This document shows, piece by piece, positions 1 through 10,500 of a DNA stretch of 64,000 bases. The stretch is from Mesorhizobium sp. M4B.F.Ca.ET.203.01.1.1 (lineage in GTDB: Bacteria; Pseudomonadota; Alphaproteobacteria; Rhizobiales; Rhizobiaceae): contig NZ_SRUO01000008.1 of assembly GCF_004791025.1 (NCBI RefSeq), positions 62,001 through 126,000 of the forward strand, read 5' to 3'. Under the pieces are notes generated by a model that worked only from the letters and a program-made list of their open reading frames with translations, had not been told where the DNA came from and made no database searches. Position numbers and translations under genes: made by a program. How positions within the stretch are numbered: position 1 is the stretch's first letter; the number at the start of each line of letters is the position of its first letter.

Positions 1-52
1 TAGGCATCGATTTCCCGTCCCGACGGTCCTCGACGCCGAAGACCACCGTCAT
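1..52 (-). CDS. possible 5' end of a gene running off the left edge
   Basis: A minus-strand reading frame starts with ATG at 52, has AAGGA a few bases upstream, and stays open to the window edge (17 codons). This is too little to recognise a family. It may be the start of a gene divergent from the DUF3572 gene, or chance. Confidence 0.2.
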   Translation of the reverse strand, partial: MTVVFGVEDRRDGKSMP

Positions 53-230
53 GCGTCCTTGCCGGATCGCACCCAACCCTCATCCACGCTACGCCAATAT
101 GATTGACGAAACGCAAACCGGTGGCCCCAAAAAACTGGCCGGATCCCGTCTCGGGGAGGGCAATGGCTTGCCGCAAGTCGCGCTTGCCGTTACTGCGGAG
201 AGACTCAAATTCCACGCACAAAAGGTAGTC

Positions 231-530
231 ATGACAAACGCGGCGTCAATGCGCGAGGAAGCGGAAGCCCTTGCCATCAGGGCTCTCGGCTTCGTCGCCG
301 CCGATCCTGAGCTCCTGCCGCGCTTCCTGGCGATCACCGGCATCGAGGCGCACTCGATCCGGCGGGCGGCGGGCGAGCCAGGCTTTTTGGCCGGCGTGCT
401 GCAGTTCATCCTCGCCCATGAGCCGACGCTGCTGCGCTTCGCCGAGGAGACCGGCACGCCGCCGGACGCCGTCGGCAAGGCCTTGCGGGCGCTGCCGCTC
501 GGCAACGACGATCACGAGCGCTCGGTATGA
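231..530 (+). CDS. DUF3572 family protein
   Basis: A 99-residue, mostly helical acidic protein resembling the small DUF3572 family found in Rhizobiales; no biochemical role is known. The reading frame is open upstream to 51, but the ATG at 231 is preferred: it follows AAGG at a short distance, and the protein from there has the family-like opening with alternating Ala/Glu helices, whereas the upstream extension is low-complexity and rich in Pro/Asn. The last four bases overlap the start of the following HAD-like gene (ATGA), so the two are probably co-translated. Confidence 0.7.
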   Translation: MTNAASMREEAEALAIRALGFVAADPELLPRFLAITGIEAHSIRRAAGEPGFLAGVLQFILAHEPTLLRFAEETGTPPDAVGKALRALPLGNDDHERSV

Positions 531-1180
531 GCGACGATCCCGAGACGGCGCGGCAGATCGAAGAGCTTGCCGCGGACGACCGGCCGCTTCTGGTGCTCGA
601 CGTCGACGACGTCGTGCTGGAGTTCATCCGGCCGTTCCCGCATTTTCTGCAATCGCGCGGCTTCGCCCTGACGCTGGCCTCCTTCCGCCTCACCGGCAAC
701 ATTGCCGAGACGGCAAGCGGCCGGTTGATCGAGCAGGCTGAGGTGACGGCGCTTCTCGGCGAGTTCTTCGACGCCCAGGCCGAATGGCAAAGCGTCACCG
801 ATGGTGCGGCGCAAGCGCTGTCGACATTCGGCGGCCGTGCCGAGATCGTGCTTTTGACGGCCATGCCGCACAAGCACCGCGCGGCGCGCCGCGCCCACCT
901 CGACGCGCTTGGGCTGAACTATCCGCTGCTGACGACGGAGATGGCGAAAGGACCGGCCGTCGCCAAACTGCGCGGCGCCAACGGTCGGCCGGTCGCCTTC
1001 GTCGACGACCAGCCGTACAACCTTCTGTCGGTGCGCCACTCGGTGGCAGACGCGCATCTCTTCCACCTGATGGCAGACAACTCGCTGCGCGCCTTCCTGC
1101 CGCCAACGCCCGAAGGCATCGTCTCGGTCGAGGATTGGCACGAGGCGGCGCCGAAGATCGTCAGCGCGCTCGGGCTCTAG
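527..1180 (+). CDS. HAD-superfamily hydrolase-like protein
   Basis: A 217-residue protein with a HAD motif I near residues 24-29 (LDVDDVV: nucleophile Asp25 and general acid/base Asp27). Further motifs fit the fold: a motif II-like Thr in VLLTAMP around residue 106, and FVDDQPYN near residue 160, which resembles the acidic motif IV. Members hydrolyse phosphate esters in the cytoplasm, but nothing here fixes the substrate. The start overlaps the stop of the DUF3572 gene by four bases, which suggests a two-gene unit. The family assignment rests on motifs; the specific function is unknown. Confidence 0.7.
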   Translation: MSDDPETARQIEELAADDRPLLVLDVDDVVLEFIRPFPHFLQSRGFALTLASFRLTGNIAETASGRLIEQAEVTALLGEFFDAQAEWQSVTDGAAQALSTFGGRAEIVLLTAMPHKHRAARRAHLDALGLNYPLLTTEMAKGPAVAKLRGANGRPVAFVDDQPYNLLSVRHSVADAHLFHLMADNSLRAFLPPTPEGIVSVEDWHEAAPKIVSALGL

Positions 1181-1185
1181 AGCAA

Positions 1186-1310
1186 GTTCGTGGAAAAGTG
1201 TGTAACGGTTTTCCGTCCGGAATTGCGTAGAAACAAATAGTTAGAGCGGTTCAGCGATTCCATGAAACGCTGAACCGCTCTAGAACCCGGGGGCGGAAAA
1301 CCGCTCCGCC
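1186..1310. repeat. intergenic palindromic repeat of the rhizobial type
   Basis: The gap between two convergent genes holds a perfect 14-bp inverted repeat: AGAGCGGTTCAGCG at 1243-1256 and its complement at 1268-1281, separated by 11 bases. It is preceded by a GGTTTTCCGTCCGG block and followed by GGGCGGAAAACC, a second, imperfect mirrored pair. I recognise this layout from dispersed intergenic repeats of Mesorhizobium and relatives. It could also act as a bidirectional terminator for the two converging genes. Confidence 0.7.
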
Positions 1311-1326
1311 CTTTCCCGAAAATGCG

Positions 1327-2868
1327 TCAGGGCTGCAGCTTCGCGCCCGCCCCGCTATTGCCCTCGCCGGGAACGACATCCTGATCGGTGCCGTCATCCT
1401 GATCGGTGCTATCGTCCTCAACGGCATCCGCCGGCTTCAGCATGGCACCATTGACCGTCACCGAACCATCGGGCTTGGCGTTGATCGCCCATTCGATGCG
1501 TCCGTCAGGCAGCATCTTGCCGAACCCTTTGACCGCAAGCACCATCGGAAAATACTGCGCGGCTTCCGGGTCGGTCTTGGCCGCGGTCTGCAAGGCTTCG
1601 ACGATCTTGTCGTAGCCTGCGATATCGACCGTCACGCTCGCATCGGGCTTCTCGCCGGGGAAGGTCATCTCGCCTTCCAGCGCGATCTCGATGTCCTTGT
1701 TCTTCAGCGTGCTGTGGCCGATGACGGCCTTGGGCGTCTTGGCCAGGAAATCGGCGGAGATCTGGTCGCCAAAATCTTCCGGCAGCGGCGGATTCTTATT
1801 GAGATCAAGCGTTTCGATCGCCTTCTTCGCCATGCTGTCGAGATCGATGTTGGCGCCGCCGAAGTTCAGGTCGATGTCGGTGGGCAGCAACGCCACGCTC
1901 CAGCCGGGCAGCATCTGCTGCGGAATCTTCAGGCCAGAGGCCTTGATCGCGTAGTTGATCTTGCCGCTCTGGGAGACGCCGTCCATTCCGAAGGCCGTGC
2001 TCAATTGCGTCGCCCCGAACGTACCGATCGGGCTTTCGACCGCGAAATCCTTGAACCCATAGGTTCCATCGAGCCTTTCCCATACCGGCAGCGCGGCAAG
2101 CAGCAGCGACTTGAGCTGCGCCTGGTTCGCCTTCAGCGCCGCTTCGTCCTCATTGGCCACGGCAAAGGCCAGCAGGTCGAGCAGCGGCTTGCTTCGCACG
2201 CCCTTGCCGTTCGCGGTCACCGACAGCTCCGGCGACTTTATCGTCACCGGAAATTTCATTCCGCTCTCGGGATCGTCGAAATTGACCGCCTCTGTAAAGC
2301 TCGACATCTTCTGCGTCATCGTGACGTCAACGCCGCCATTGGCGGCCTTGGTCGCGGCGAAGTTCGCCGTGCCGGCGCCGAAGCTGGCGTCAACATGCTG
2401 TTTGGCGTCCTTGGACGTCATCGTCATGCTGGCTATGGTGCTGACGCCGCTGGTGAAGGCTGCGAGCGCGGGGTCATAGACGCCGCTGCCCTTGCCGTCC
2501 TTCACGGTGAACTGGGTGCTTTGCAGCCCTTCCGGCCCGTTGAACTCGAAGGACGCGCTCTGCGAGAAATCCATCGAGACGTCCCAGGATCCATCGCTGC
2601 GCGGCTTCACCTTCAAGGCATAAGGCGCGACGTCGAACTTCAGCAGCTTCTGGTCCGGCAGGGCCTCGACCAGCGCCTTGAAATCAATGGCGATCCGGTA
2701 GGCGTCGCCTTCGACGGAGACCTTCAGCACGCCGGTGTCGAGCGCCTTCTTGCCGACGTAGCGGGACAGGTCCTCGGAAAGCTGCTTGGCGCCTTGGCTA
2801 TCGACCGTCTGGGCGAAAGCCGGCGCGCCGAGCGCGAGAAGGAAAACTAGGGGCAGGACACGCTTCAC
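1327..2868 (-). CDS. DUF2125-type exported protein
   Basis: A 513-residue protein with an N-terminal signal peptide (basic KR, then a leucine/alanine-rich core ending APAFAQ). The body is beta-rich with repeated statements of the form 'ideal/IALEGEM/VTVDIAG', like DUF2125 proteins of Rhizobiales, which are thought to be periplasmic or envelope proteins of unknown function. The C-terminal tail is Asp/Gln-rich with repeated DDGTDQD-like units. GTG at 2868 is chosen because GGAG lies seven bases upstream and the signal peptide begins there; ATGs upstream at 2934 and 2931 would put a charged segment before the signal. It is convergent with the HAD gene. Confidence 0.7.
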   Translation of the reverse strand: MKRVLPLVFLLALGAPAFAQTVDSQGAKQLSEDLSRYVGKKALDTGVLKVSVEGDAYRIAIDFKALVEALPDQKLLKFDVAPYALKVKPRSDGSWDVSMDFSQSASFEFNGPEGLQSTQFTVKDGKGSGVYDPALAAFTSGVSTIASMTMTSKDAKQHVDASFGAGTANFAATKAANGGVDVTMTQKMSSFTEAVNFDDPESGMKFPVTIKSPELSVTANGKGVRSKPLLDLLAFAVANEDEAALKANQAQLKSLLLAALPVWERLDGTYGFKDFAVESPIGTFGATQLSTAFGMDGVSQSGKINYAIKASGLKIPQQMLPGWSVALLPTDIDLNFGGANIDLDSMAKKAIETLDLNKNPPLPEDFGDQISADFLAKTPKAVIGHSTLKNKDIEIALEGEMTFPGEKPDASVTVDIAGYDKIVEALQTAAKTDPEAAQYFPMVLAVKGFGKMLPDGRIEWAINAKPDGSVTVNGAMLKPADAVEDDSTDQDDGTDQDVVPGEGNSGAGAKLQP

Positions 2869-2962
2869 GTCGATTCTCCGTTTGGGCTCGGAAGACAAAA
2901 TCGCTTCGCGCTGCTGGTAGGCAAATACCATCACAGCCGCAAGACAAAGGCTAGTCGCCTTC

Positions 2963-3538
2963 CTAAAGCACCAGCCGCATCAGCGGCCGGCCGGGCTTGC
3001 GCTCGACAAGCCGCTCGAAGCCCGCCTTCTCGAACACCCGTGACGAGCCGACGAACAGGCCGATCGAACGCGAATCGCGCGACAGGTCGATCGGGCAGGC
3101 CTCGACCAGCCGCGCGCCGTTCCGGCGGGCAAAGTCGATGCCGCCTTCGACGAGGCGATGGCTGATGCCCCTGCCCCGCGCCTTGACGCGGATGAAGAAG
3201 CACGAGATCGCCCAGACTCCCGCGTCGGCGGCATCGGCCAGATCGACCGGCGCCGACCCCCTGCCCTGGTTGTTCCATTCGGGCACGTCGGCGCGCGGCC
3301 CGATCTGCATCCAGCCGACCGCCTTGCCATCCTCGAAAGCCAGTAACCCCGGCGGCGGCCCGGCTTCGATGCGCGCCTTGATATGGTCCTTGTTGCGCTG
3401 CTTGTCGTTGGCCCGTCGTACCGCCGGCGCCAAACGGAAATGCGTGCACCAGCAGCCGTAACAGGCGCCCTGCTTGCCGAAAAGATCCTCGAAATCCGCC
3501 CAGAGCTCGGGCGCCAGCGGCGCGATGGTCGTGCTCAT
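2963..3538 (-). CDS. GNAT-family N-acetyltransferase
   Basis: A 191-residue protein with GNAT features: an acetyl-CoA loop signature ([19 protein letters not shown]-x-x-G-x-G/A type) near residue 130 and a terminal FEKAGFERL strand-helix. An early segment CYGCWC with three closely spaced cysteines and [17 protein letters not shown] is typical of a small GNAT subgroup often found in actinobacteria and rhizobia. The substrate is unknown. The ATG at 3538 follows GGGGAG; an ATG six codons upstream is possible. It is divergent from dinB, so the 77-bp gap probably carries both promoters. Confidence 0.75.
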   Translation of the reverse strand: MSTTIAPLAPELWADFEDLFGKQGACYGCWCTHFRLAPAVRRANDKQRNKDHIKARIEAGPPPGLLAFEDGKAVGWMQIGPRADVPEWNNQGRGSAPVDLADAADAGVWAISCFFIRVKARGRGISHRLVEGGIDFARRNGARLVEACPIDLSRDSRSIGLFVGSSRVFEKAGFERLVERKPGRPLMRLVL

Positions 3539-3615
3539 GCGTTCTCCCCAGGCCAACCTTGTTGCTTGCCCTGCGCTGTCGTACCATTGCGTTTGTTCTC
3601 TTTATGTTCGCAGCA

Positions 3616-4932
3616 ATGGCGGCTCCTGTCAACAATCCCGAACACGGTTTTTGCCGTGACTGCCTGGCCTTGCAGCGCGGCGATGCACGTCGCTGCGAGC
3701 GCTGCGGCAGCCCCAGGCTTGCTCGCCATGCCGAACTCTACCGGCTGCATCTTGCCCATATCGACTGCGACGCCTTCTACGCCGCCATCGAAAAGCGCGA
3801 CAATCCCGCGCTGAAGGACCGCCCAGTGATCGTCGGCGGCGGCCGGCGCGGCGTCGTCTCCACCGCTTGCTACATCGCCCGCATCCACGGCGTGCGCTCG
3901 GCGATGCCGATGTTCAAGGCGCTGGAAGCCTGTCCTGAGGCGGTGGTCATTCCTCCCGACATGGAGAAATATGTCCGGGTCGGGCGTGAAGTCCGCGCGT
4001 TGATGCAGGCATTGACGCCGCTGGTCGAGCCGCTCTCCATCGACGAGGCCTTCCTCGATCTTGCCGGCACCGAGCGCCTGCACGGCATGCCCCCTGCCCT
4101 CGTCCTGGCGCGTTTCGCGCTGTCCGTGGAAAAGGAGCTCGGCATCACCGTCTCGGCCGGTCTTTCCTACTGCAAGTTCCTCGCCAAGGTGGCGTCCGAC
4201 TTCCGCAAGCCGCGCGGCCTTTCGGTGATCGGCGAGGCCGAGGCGATGGACTTCCTGGCCGAACAGCCGGTGACGATGATCTGGGGCGTCGGCAAGGCCT
4301 TCGCCGCCACGCTGGGACGCGACGGCATCCGCAGCATCGGCCAGCTTCAACGCATGGAGCGGGCCGAGCTGATGCGCCGCTATGGCGTGATGGGCGACCG
4401 GCTTTACCGGCTCTCGCGCGGCGAGGACGACCGCCGGGTCGACCCGGATGGCGACGCCAAGAGCGTGTCGGCCGAGACCACCTTCGACACCGACATCGGC
4501 GCCATGGCCGAACTGGTGCCGGTGCTGCGGGCGCTGTCGGAAAAGGTCTCGGCGCGGCTGAAGAAATCGGGCATTGCCGGGCGCACCGTGGTGCTGAAGC
4601 TGAAGACACAGGACTTCAAGCTCCGCACGCGCAACCGCCAGCTTGCCGATCCCACGCGTCTGGCCGACCGGATTTTCCAGACCGGCCTCGACCTCTTGCG
4701 CCGGGAAGCCGACGGGACAAAATACCGGCTGCTCGGCATCGGCGTCAGCGATCTGTCCGATGACGGGAAGGCCGACCCGCCCGACCTGGTCGACATCCAG
4801 TCGCGCAAGCGCGCGCTGGCCGAGGGCGCCATCGATTCATTGCGCGACAAGTTCGGCAAGAAGGCCGTGGAAACCGGCTATACGTTCGGCAGGGGCCGCG
4901 GCGCCAATCCGCCGGAGCCGATCGAGGAGTGA
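3616..4932 (+). CDS. dinB: DNA polymerase IV (Y-family)
   Basis: A translesion DNA polymerase of 438 residues from the chosen ATG. Palm motifs are present: [12 protein letters not shown] near residue 44 and SIDEAF near residue 141, which give the metal-binding acidic triad. A helix-hairpin-helix segment ([12 protein letters not shown]) and a little-finger domain follow. Before the catalytic core lie four cysteines (C13, C16, C27, C30) in two CxxC pairs, a zinc-ribbon-like extension absent from E. coli DinB. The frame is open further upstream (ATGs at 3559 and 3604), so the exact start is uncertain; 3616 is used because the extension looks non-coding. It is convergent with the secreted protein downstream. 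Confidence 0.9.
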   Translation: MAAPVNNPEHGFCRDCLALQRGDARRCERCGSPRLARHAELYRLHLAHIDCDAFYAAIEKRDNPALKDRPVIVGGGRRGVVSTACYIARIHGVRSAMPMFKALEACPEAVVIPPDMEKYVRVGREVRALMQALTPLVEPLSIDEAFLDLAGTERLHGMPPALVLARFALSVEKELGITVSAGLSYCKFLAKVASDFRKPRGLSVIGEAEAMDFLAEQPVTMIWGVGKAFAATLGRDGIRSIGQLQRMERAELMRRYGVMGDRLYRLSRGEDDRRVDPDGDAKSVSAETTFDTDIGAMAELVPVLRALSEKVSARLKKSGIAGRTVVLKLKTQDFKLRTRNRQLADPTRLADRIFQTGLDLLRREADGTKYRLLGIGVSDLSDDGKADPPDLVDIQSRKRALAEGAIDSLRDKFGKKAVETGYTFGRGRGANPPEPIEE

Positions 4933-4952
4933 TCGAATCCGGCTTCCGCCAC

Positions 4953-5456
4953 TCACGTGCGTTTGAGATCGATCCGGCTTGTCACCACCGTCTTGCCGGT
5001 TTTCGGATCGGCGTCTGTCACGGTGAGCCGCATGCCGTCCCCGCTGGTCTTCTCGACGGTTAGCCGCGCTGTCCGGTCGCCATTCACCTCTTTGGCCCAT
5101 CGGATTGCGAGGCTGAGCGCATTGCCCGACCGCTTGCCATTCAACTGCGCCGGCCCGGTACGGGAGCCGACATAAACGCCGGTATAGCCTTTGCCGTTGG
5201 ATTTCAAATCCGCGCTGATCGCCCGCGTCACCAGCACGAGACCTCGGCAATTGCCGTCGAGCGACAGCGAAGTCGACGTCGCGCCGGAATTGAAGGTGCA
5301 GGAGACGTTCACCGTCGGCGCATTGGTGGTCACCTTGACGGTGCCGTTGCCGGCGAAACTGCCCTGGAACGAGCGCAGGAAATCGGCATCGTCGGCATGC
5401 GCGGGGCTCACGGCGGTCAGGCCGCCGGCGAGCAGAAGCAGCAGCATTGATTTCAT
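4953..5456 (-). CDS. small secreted protein of unknown function
   Basis: A 167-residue protein with a clear signal peptide (KSMLLLLLAGGLTAVSPAHA, cleavage near residue 21). The mature part is beta-rich, with GNGTVKVTT, NVSCTFNSG and SLDGNCRGL segments; the two cysteines could form one disulphide. I see no catalytic motif. ATG 5456 is preceded by GGGGAG at good spacing and fits the signal peptide; the frame extends upstream to 5543 but that part lacks signal features. Likely periplasmic. Confidence 0.6.
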   Translation of the reverse strand: MKSMLLLLLAGGLTAVSPAHADDADFLRSFQGSFAGNGTVKVTTNAPTVNVSCTFNSGATSTSLSLDGNCRGLVLVTRAISADLKSNGKGYTGVYVGSRTGPAQLNGKRSGNALSLAIRWAKEVNGDRTARLTVEKTSGDGMRLTVTDADPKTGKTVVTSRIDLKRT

Positions 5457-5628
5457 CGAAGGTCTCCCCCGGTAGAATCGGAAATGCCTAAGCGCGGATA
5501 TAGGGACTCGAACGCCTGCGGCGACCCCAGGTTCCGCCTTCAACGTGACTGTTTTTTAACGAGGCTGGCCCAGTCGAATGCGCCGACTAGCGGTTGCCCT
5601 CGAAGGTCCGGCTTGCGACATAGCGCGC

Positions 5629-6555
5629 ATGGCACCCGCTCCCTCGATCCCCAAGGCCGCGTTCTGGATGGCGCTGTCGATCGCCTCGTTCCTGGCGATG
5701 TCGGTCGCCGGCCGCGCCACGACGGCGGAGCTCAACGTCTTCCAGGTGCTGGAGCTGCGCTCGGTCATCGGCTTCCTCATCCTGCTGCCGCTGGTGATGA
5801 TGAGCGGCGGCTTCGCGGCGATGCGCACCGAGCGTCCGCTCGCCCATCTTGCCCGCAACATCGTCCACTATTCCGGTCAGGCCGCCTGGCTCTACGCGCT
5901 CACCCTGATCCCGCTGGCGGTGCTGATCTCGATCGAGTTCACGACACCGATCTGGACCGCCATCCTCGCCGTCAGCTTCCTTGGCGAAAAGCTTTCGCGG
6001 CCAAGGCTGGCGGCGATCGTGCTCGGGCTGATCGGCGTGGTCATCATCGTACGGCCCGGGCTAGGCACCATGAATCTGGGGGAGCTTATCGTACTGGGCG
6101 CAGCGGTTTGCTTCGGTACCTCGGTGGTGTTGGTCAAGTCGCTGACCCGCACCGACAGCGTCGTCAGCATCATCTTCTGGATGCTCATCATCCAGTCCGT
6201 GCTCGGCCTGGCTCCGGCGCTCTACGAATGGCGCAACCCGCCGCTCGAGCTCTGGCCGTGGATCGTGGTGATCGCCTTCACCGGCATGTCGTCGCATTTC
6301 TGCATGGCCCGCGCCCTTACCCATGCCGACGCCACACTCATCTCGCCTATGGATTTCCTGCGCGTGCCGCTGTCGGCGTTGATCGGATGGCTGCTCTACC
6401 ACGAGCAGATCGATGTCTTCACCGCCGGCGGCGCACTGCTGATCCTGACGGGCAACCTGCTCAACCTGAAAAGGCACCGCAGCCGGCCGAGATCGCCGCT
6501 TCATAGCGGCGCTGCGCGCCACCTCCGCGACATCAGACCGGCCTCGCCTCGATAA
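5629..6555 (+). CDS. EamA-family DMT transporter
   Basis: A 308-residue integral membrane protein with about ten hydrophobic helices arranged as two EamA halves; the second half begins near LGAAVCFGTSVVLVKSL. Members of the drug/metabolite transporter superfamily export metabolites or amino acids across the inner membrane; the substrate cannot be read from sequence. Upstream ATG (5578) is possible but would add a non-hydrophobic leader. The 3' end overlaps the 3' end of the convergent methyltransferase gene by 23 bases. Confidence 0.85.
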   Translation: MAPAPSIPKAAFWMALSIASFLAMSVAGRATTAELNVFQVLELRSVIGFLILLPLVMMSGGFAAMRTERPLAHLARNIVHYSGQAAWLYALTLIPLAVLISIEFTTPIWTAILAVSFLGEKLSRPRLAAIVLGLIGVVIIVRPGLGTMNLGELIVLGAAVCFGTSVVLVKSLTRTDSVVSIIFWMLIIQSVLGLAPALYEWRNPPLELWPWIVVIAFTGMSSHFCMARALTHADATLISPMDFLRVPLSALIGWLLYHEQIDVFTAGGALLILTGNLLNLKRHRSRPRSPLHSGAARHLRDIRPASPR

Positions 6556-7555
6556 CGCTGATGCGTGGCCCCGCTTCGATGATATCGGCGACCTCGAAGC
6601 CGCCCTTTGCCAGCAGCGACCGAAACTCTTCGGCCGTGCGCTCCTCGCCGCCGGGCGCGACCAGCATGTTGAGGTCGGCGAATTTGGCCGTCGCCCCTTC
6701 ATTGGGCGGCGCGAGCACGGCCTCGAACACCAGCAGCTTCCCGTCCGCGCGCATGGCCTTGCGGCAATTTTTCAGGATCGAGATGTTGGTCTCGTCGTCC
6801 CAGTCATGCAGGATCCATTTGAGCAGCAGCGCGTCCGCCGCTGAGGGCAGCGCCGCGAGGAAATCACCACCTACGATGTCGCAACGTTCGGCCACGCCTT
6901 TCTCGGCCATCACCCGGCCGGCCGCAGCCACCACATGCGGCTGGTCGAACAGAATGCCGCGGCTGCGGGGATTGGCGGCGAGGATTTCGGCGAGCAGCGC
7001 ACCTTGCCCGCCGCCGACATCCATGATGACCGGGAAGCGCGAGAAATCATAGGCCGCAAGGATCGCCGCCGCGACGCCGCGCGAGTTCGCCGCCATCGCA
7101 AGATCGAAAATGCCGGATTCCTCGGGGTGTTCGGCCCGGTATTCCCAGACGCCCTTGCCATGCGCGTGGCGGAACGCATTCCTGCCGCACTGGATGCTGT
7201 AGAGCAAATCGCTCCACGCCTGCCGATAGTAAGGCCGACCGACAAACGCCGCCCAGGGCGCTGCTGAATGCTCGGCGTCGGAGCGCAAGGCGCCGCCGAG
7301 CGGCGTCAGCGAGAACTGCCCGTCTTCCGCCTCGTGAAATATGCCGGCCGCCGCGAGCGCGCGCAGCAAGCGGTAGAGCGCGCGCGGATGGGTGCCGGTC
7401 AGGCTCGCGAGATCGACGGCCGAGCGCTTGCCATCCTTGATGTGGTCGGCGATGCCGAGCATCGCCGCGACCGAGATCGCTTGCGACACCCGGTACTCAT
7501 TGACCATGCGTATCACTTCGAAAGCGGCTGTTCGCGGGTCCATGCCTCCCCCCAT
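6533..7555 (-). CDS. SAM-dependent O-methyltransferase, plant/acetylserotonin type
   Basis: A 340-residue protein with the two-domain layout of the O-methyltransferase family 2. An N-terminal winged-helix dimerisation domain (residues ~10-100, with LASLTGTHPRALYRLLRAL) precedes a Rossmann SAM-binding domain whose glycine motif DVGGGQGALL lies near residue 175. The LLKWILHDWDDE segment near residue 248 carries the His that acts as base in this family. It probably methylates a hydroxyl of a small aromatic or polyketide-like metabolite. No biosynthetic cluster surrounds it, so the substrate is open. ATG 7555 or 7543 may be the start. Confidence 0.8.
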   Translation of the reverse strand: MGGGMDPRTAAFEVIRMVNEYRVSQAISVAAMLGIADHIKDGKRSAVDLASLTGTHPRALYRLLRALAAAGIFHEAEDGQFSLTPLGGALRSDAEHSAAPWAAFVGRPYYRQAWSDLLYSIQCGRNAFRHAHGKGVWEYRAEHPEESGIFDLAMAANSRGVAAAILAAYDFSRFPVIMDVGGGQGALLAEILAANPRSRGILFDQPHVVAAAGRVMAEKGVAERCDIVGGDFLAALPSAADALLLKWILHDWDDETNISILKNCRKAMRADGKLLVFEAVLAPPNEGATAKFADLNMLVAPGGEERTAEEFRSLLAKGGFEVADIIEAGPRISVIEARPV

Positions 7556-7584
7556 CCGCAGGCTTGGAGATGGTACCGCTTCTC

Positions 7585-10500
7585 CTAGATAAGTTCCACT
7601 TCCACCACGCCCTGCACCGCGCGCATGGCGGACGCGATTTGCGGCGAGACGCGGTAACGACCCAAATCGATCTCGATCTCGCCCTGCGCTTCTCCCTTGA
7701 GAAGGATGATGCTGACCTGGCTGTCGCCGCGCTGCTTGAGCTGGGCCTGAATGATCGACGATGGCCTATCGTCCCTGACAAAGATGCGTAGGGCCTTCTG
7801 GATGCGGCTGGCCTCATCCTCCAGCGACTGCACCGTCTGGATGCGCAGATTGATGCCCTCCGGCCTGTCTTCGGCCGAAACCGTGATCACCACCGAGCGG
7901 CCAGGCTCCAGCATGTCGCGAAATTGCGCCAGGCCTTCGGAGAACAGCACCGCCTCGTATTGCCCCGTCGTGTCGGAAAATTGCACCACGCCCATCTTGT
8001 TGCCGGTGCGCGTCTTTCGCTCCTGCTTGGTGGTGACCGTGCCGGCGAGTCGCCCGGCGGCGGCACCTCGCTTGACGGCGGCCGAGAACTCCGCCCAGTT
8101 CTGCACCCGCATCTTCTGCAGCGCCGCTTTGTACTCGTCCAGCGGGTGCGCCGAGAGATAGAAGCCGACCACCTGGAATTCGCGGTGCAGCCGGTCGGCC
8201 GCCAGCCACGGTTCGGTCGCCGGCAAATTGAGCGCCTGCGACTGGGCGCCGAGCGAGGCGCCGAATATGTCGGCCTGGCCGGAGACGGCATTCTGCTGCG
8301 CCAGAGAGGCCAGCCCCATCATCCGCTCGACGCCGGCCATCATGGCGGCGCGGTCATGGCCGAAGCAGTCCAGCGCGCCGGCCATGATCAGGCTTTCGAA
8401 GACGCGCTTGCCGACGATCTTCGGATCGACCCTTTCGCAGAAGTCGGCCAGGCTCTTGAATGGTTTTTCGCCGCGCATGGCGACGATGTGCTCGACCGCC
8501 GCGTCGCCGACGCCTTTGAGCGCGGCCAGCGAATAGAAAATCTTGTTCTGGCCGACCTCGAAGGGGCGGAAGCTCGACATCACCGACGGCGCCACCACCT
8601 CGATGCCGAGCCGCAGCGCATCCTGGCGGAAATCGGCGAGCTTGTCGGTGTTGCCCATGTCGAGCGTCATCGATGCCGCGAGGAATTCGACCGGATAGTG
8701 CGCCTTGAGGTAGGCGGTCTGATAGGACACGACCGCGTAAGCCGCGGCGTGCGACTTGTTGAAGCCGTAGTCGGCGAACTTCGCCAGAAGGTCGAAAATG
8801 AAATCGGCCTGCGGCTTGCCGACGCCGCGCTCGACCGCGCCCGTGACGAAGCGCTCGCGCTGCTTGTCCATCTCGGCGCGGATCTTCTTGCCCATGGCGC
8901 GGCGCAGAAGGTCGGCTTCGCCGAGCGAATAGCCGGAAAGCTCCTGCGCGATCTGCATCACCTGTTCCTGGTAGACGATGACGCCCTGCGTCTCCTTCAC
9001 CAGATGGTCGATCTTGGGATGGATCGAGGCCATCTCCTCCTCGCCATGCTTGCGGGCGTTGTAGGTCGGGATGTTCTCCATCGGGCCGGGGCGGTAGAGC
9101 GCCACCAGCGCGATGATGTCCTCGATGCAGTCCGGCCGCATGCCGATCAGCGCCTTGCGCATGCCGGCGCTTTCCACCTGGAACACGCCGACCACCTCGC
9201 CGCGCGACAGCATGGCGTAGGTATCGGGATCGTCGAGCGGGATCGTTGCGAGATCGATGTCGATGCCGCGACGGCGGATCAGCTTCACCGCCGTTTCCAG
9301 CACGGTCAGCGTCTTCAGGCCGAGGAAGTCGAACTTCACCAGCCCGGCCTGCTCGACATATTTCATGTTGAACTGGGTGACCGGCATGTCCGAGCGCGGA
9401 TCGCGGTACATCGGCACCAGTTCCGACAAAGGCCGGTCGCCGATGACGATGCCGGCGGCATGCGTCGAGGCATGGCGATAAAGGCCTTCGAGCTTCTGCG
9501 CCGTATCGAGAAGCGTCTGGACGATCGGCTCCTTCTCCGCCTCCTCGGCGAAGCGCGGCTCGTTGGCGATGGCGTCCGCCAGCTTGACCGGATTAGCCGG
9601 ATTCTGCGGCACCATCTTGGAGAGCTTGTCGACCTGGCCATAAGGCATCTGCAGCACGCGGCCGACGTCGCGCAGCACCGCGCGCGCCTGCAGCGTACCG
9701 AAGGTGATGATCTGCCCGACCTGGTCGCGGCCGTATTTCTGCTGGACGTAGCGGATCACCTCCTCGCGCCGGTCCTGGCAGAAGTCGATGTCGAAGTCAG
9801 GCATCGAGACGCGATCGGGATTGAGGAAGCGCTCGAACAGCAGCGAGAAGCGCAGCGGGTCGATATCGGTGATGGTCGTCGAATAGGCGACCAGCGAACC
9901 GGCGCCCGAACCGCGTCCCGGCCCGACCGGAATGCCTTGCGACTTCGCCCATTTGATGAAGTCGGCAACGATCAGGAAGTAGCCCGGGAATTTCATCTTC
10001 TCGATGATGCCGAGCTCGAAATCGAGCCGCTCGCGATATTGCTCGACCGTATAGCCCGGCGTCGGACCGTGCGCGGCCAGCCGCGCCTCCAGCCCCTCGC
10101 GCGCCTGGCGGGCGAGCTCGGCCGCCTCCGCCTTCTCCGCCGCATCCTTGTCGGCGATATCGCCGCCGGTGAAGCGCGGCAGGATCGGGCTGCGGTTCTT
10201 CGGATAGTAGGAACAGCGCAGCGCGATCTCGACCGTGTTGTCGATTGCTTCCGGCAGGTCGCAGAACAGCTTCGCCATCTCCGCCTGGCTGCGCAGGAAA
10301 TTGTCCGGCGAGAGCCGCCGGCGATTGTCGGCGGCGACCACCGAACCCTCGGCGATGGCGACCAGCGCGTCATGCGCCTCATAGTCGTCGCGCCTGGAAA
10401 AGAACGCCTCGTTGGTGGCGACTAGTGGCAGATCGTGGCTGTAGGCAAGGTCGACCGTCGATTTCTCGATCATGCGGTCGTAGCCCTGGACCCGCTCCAG

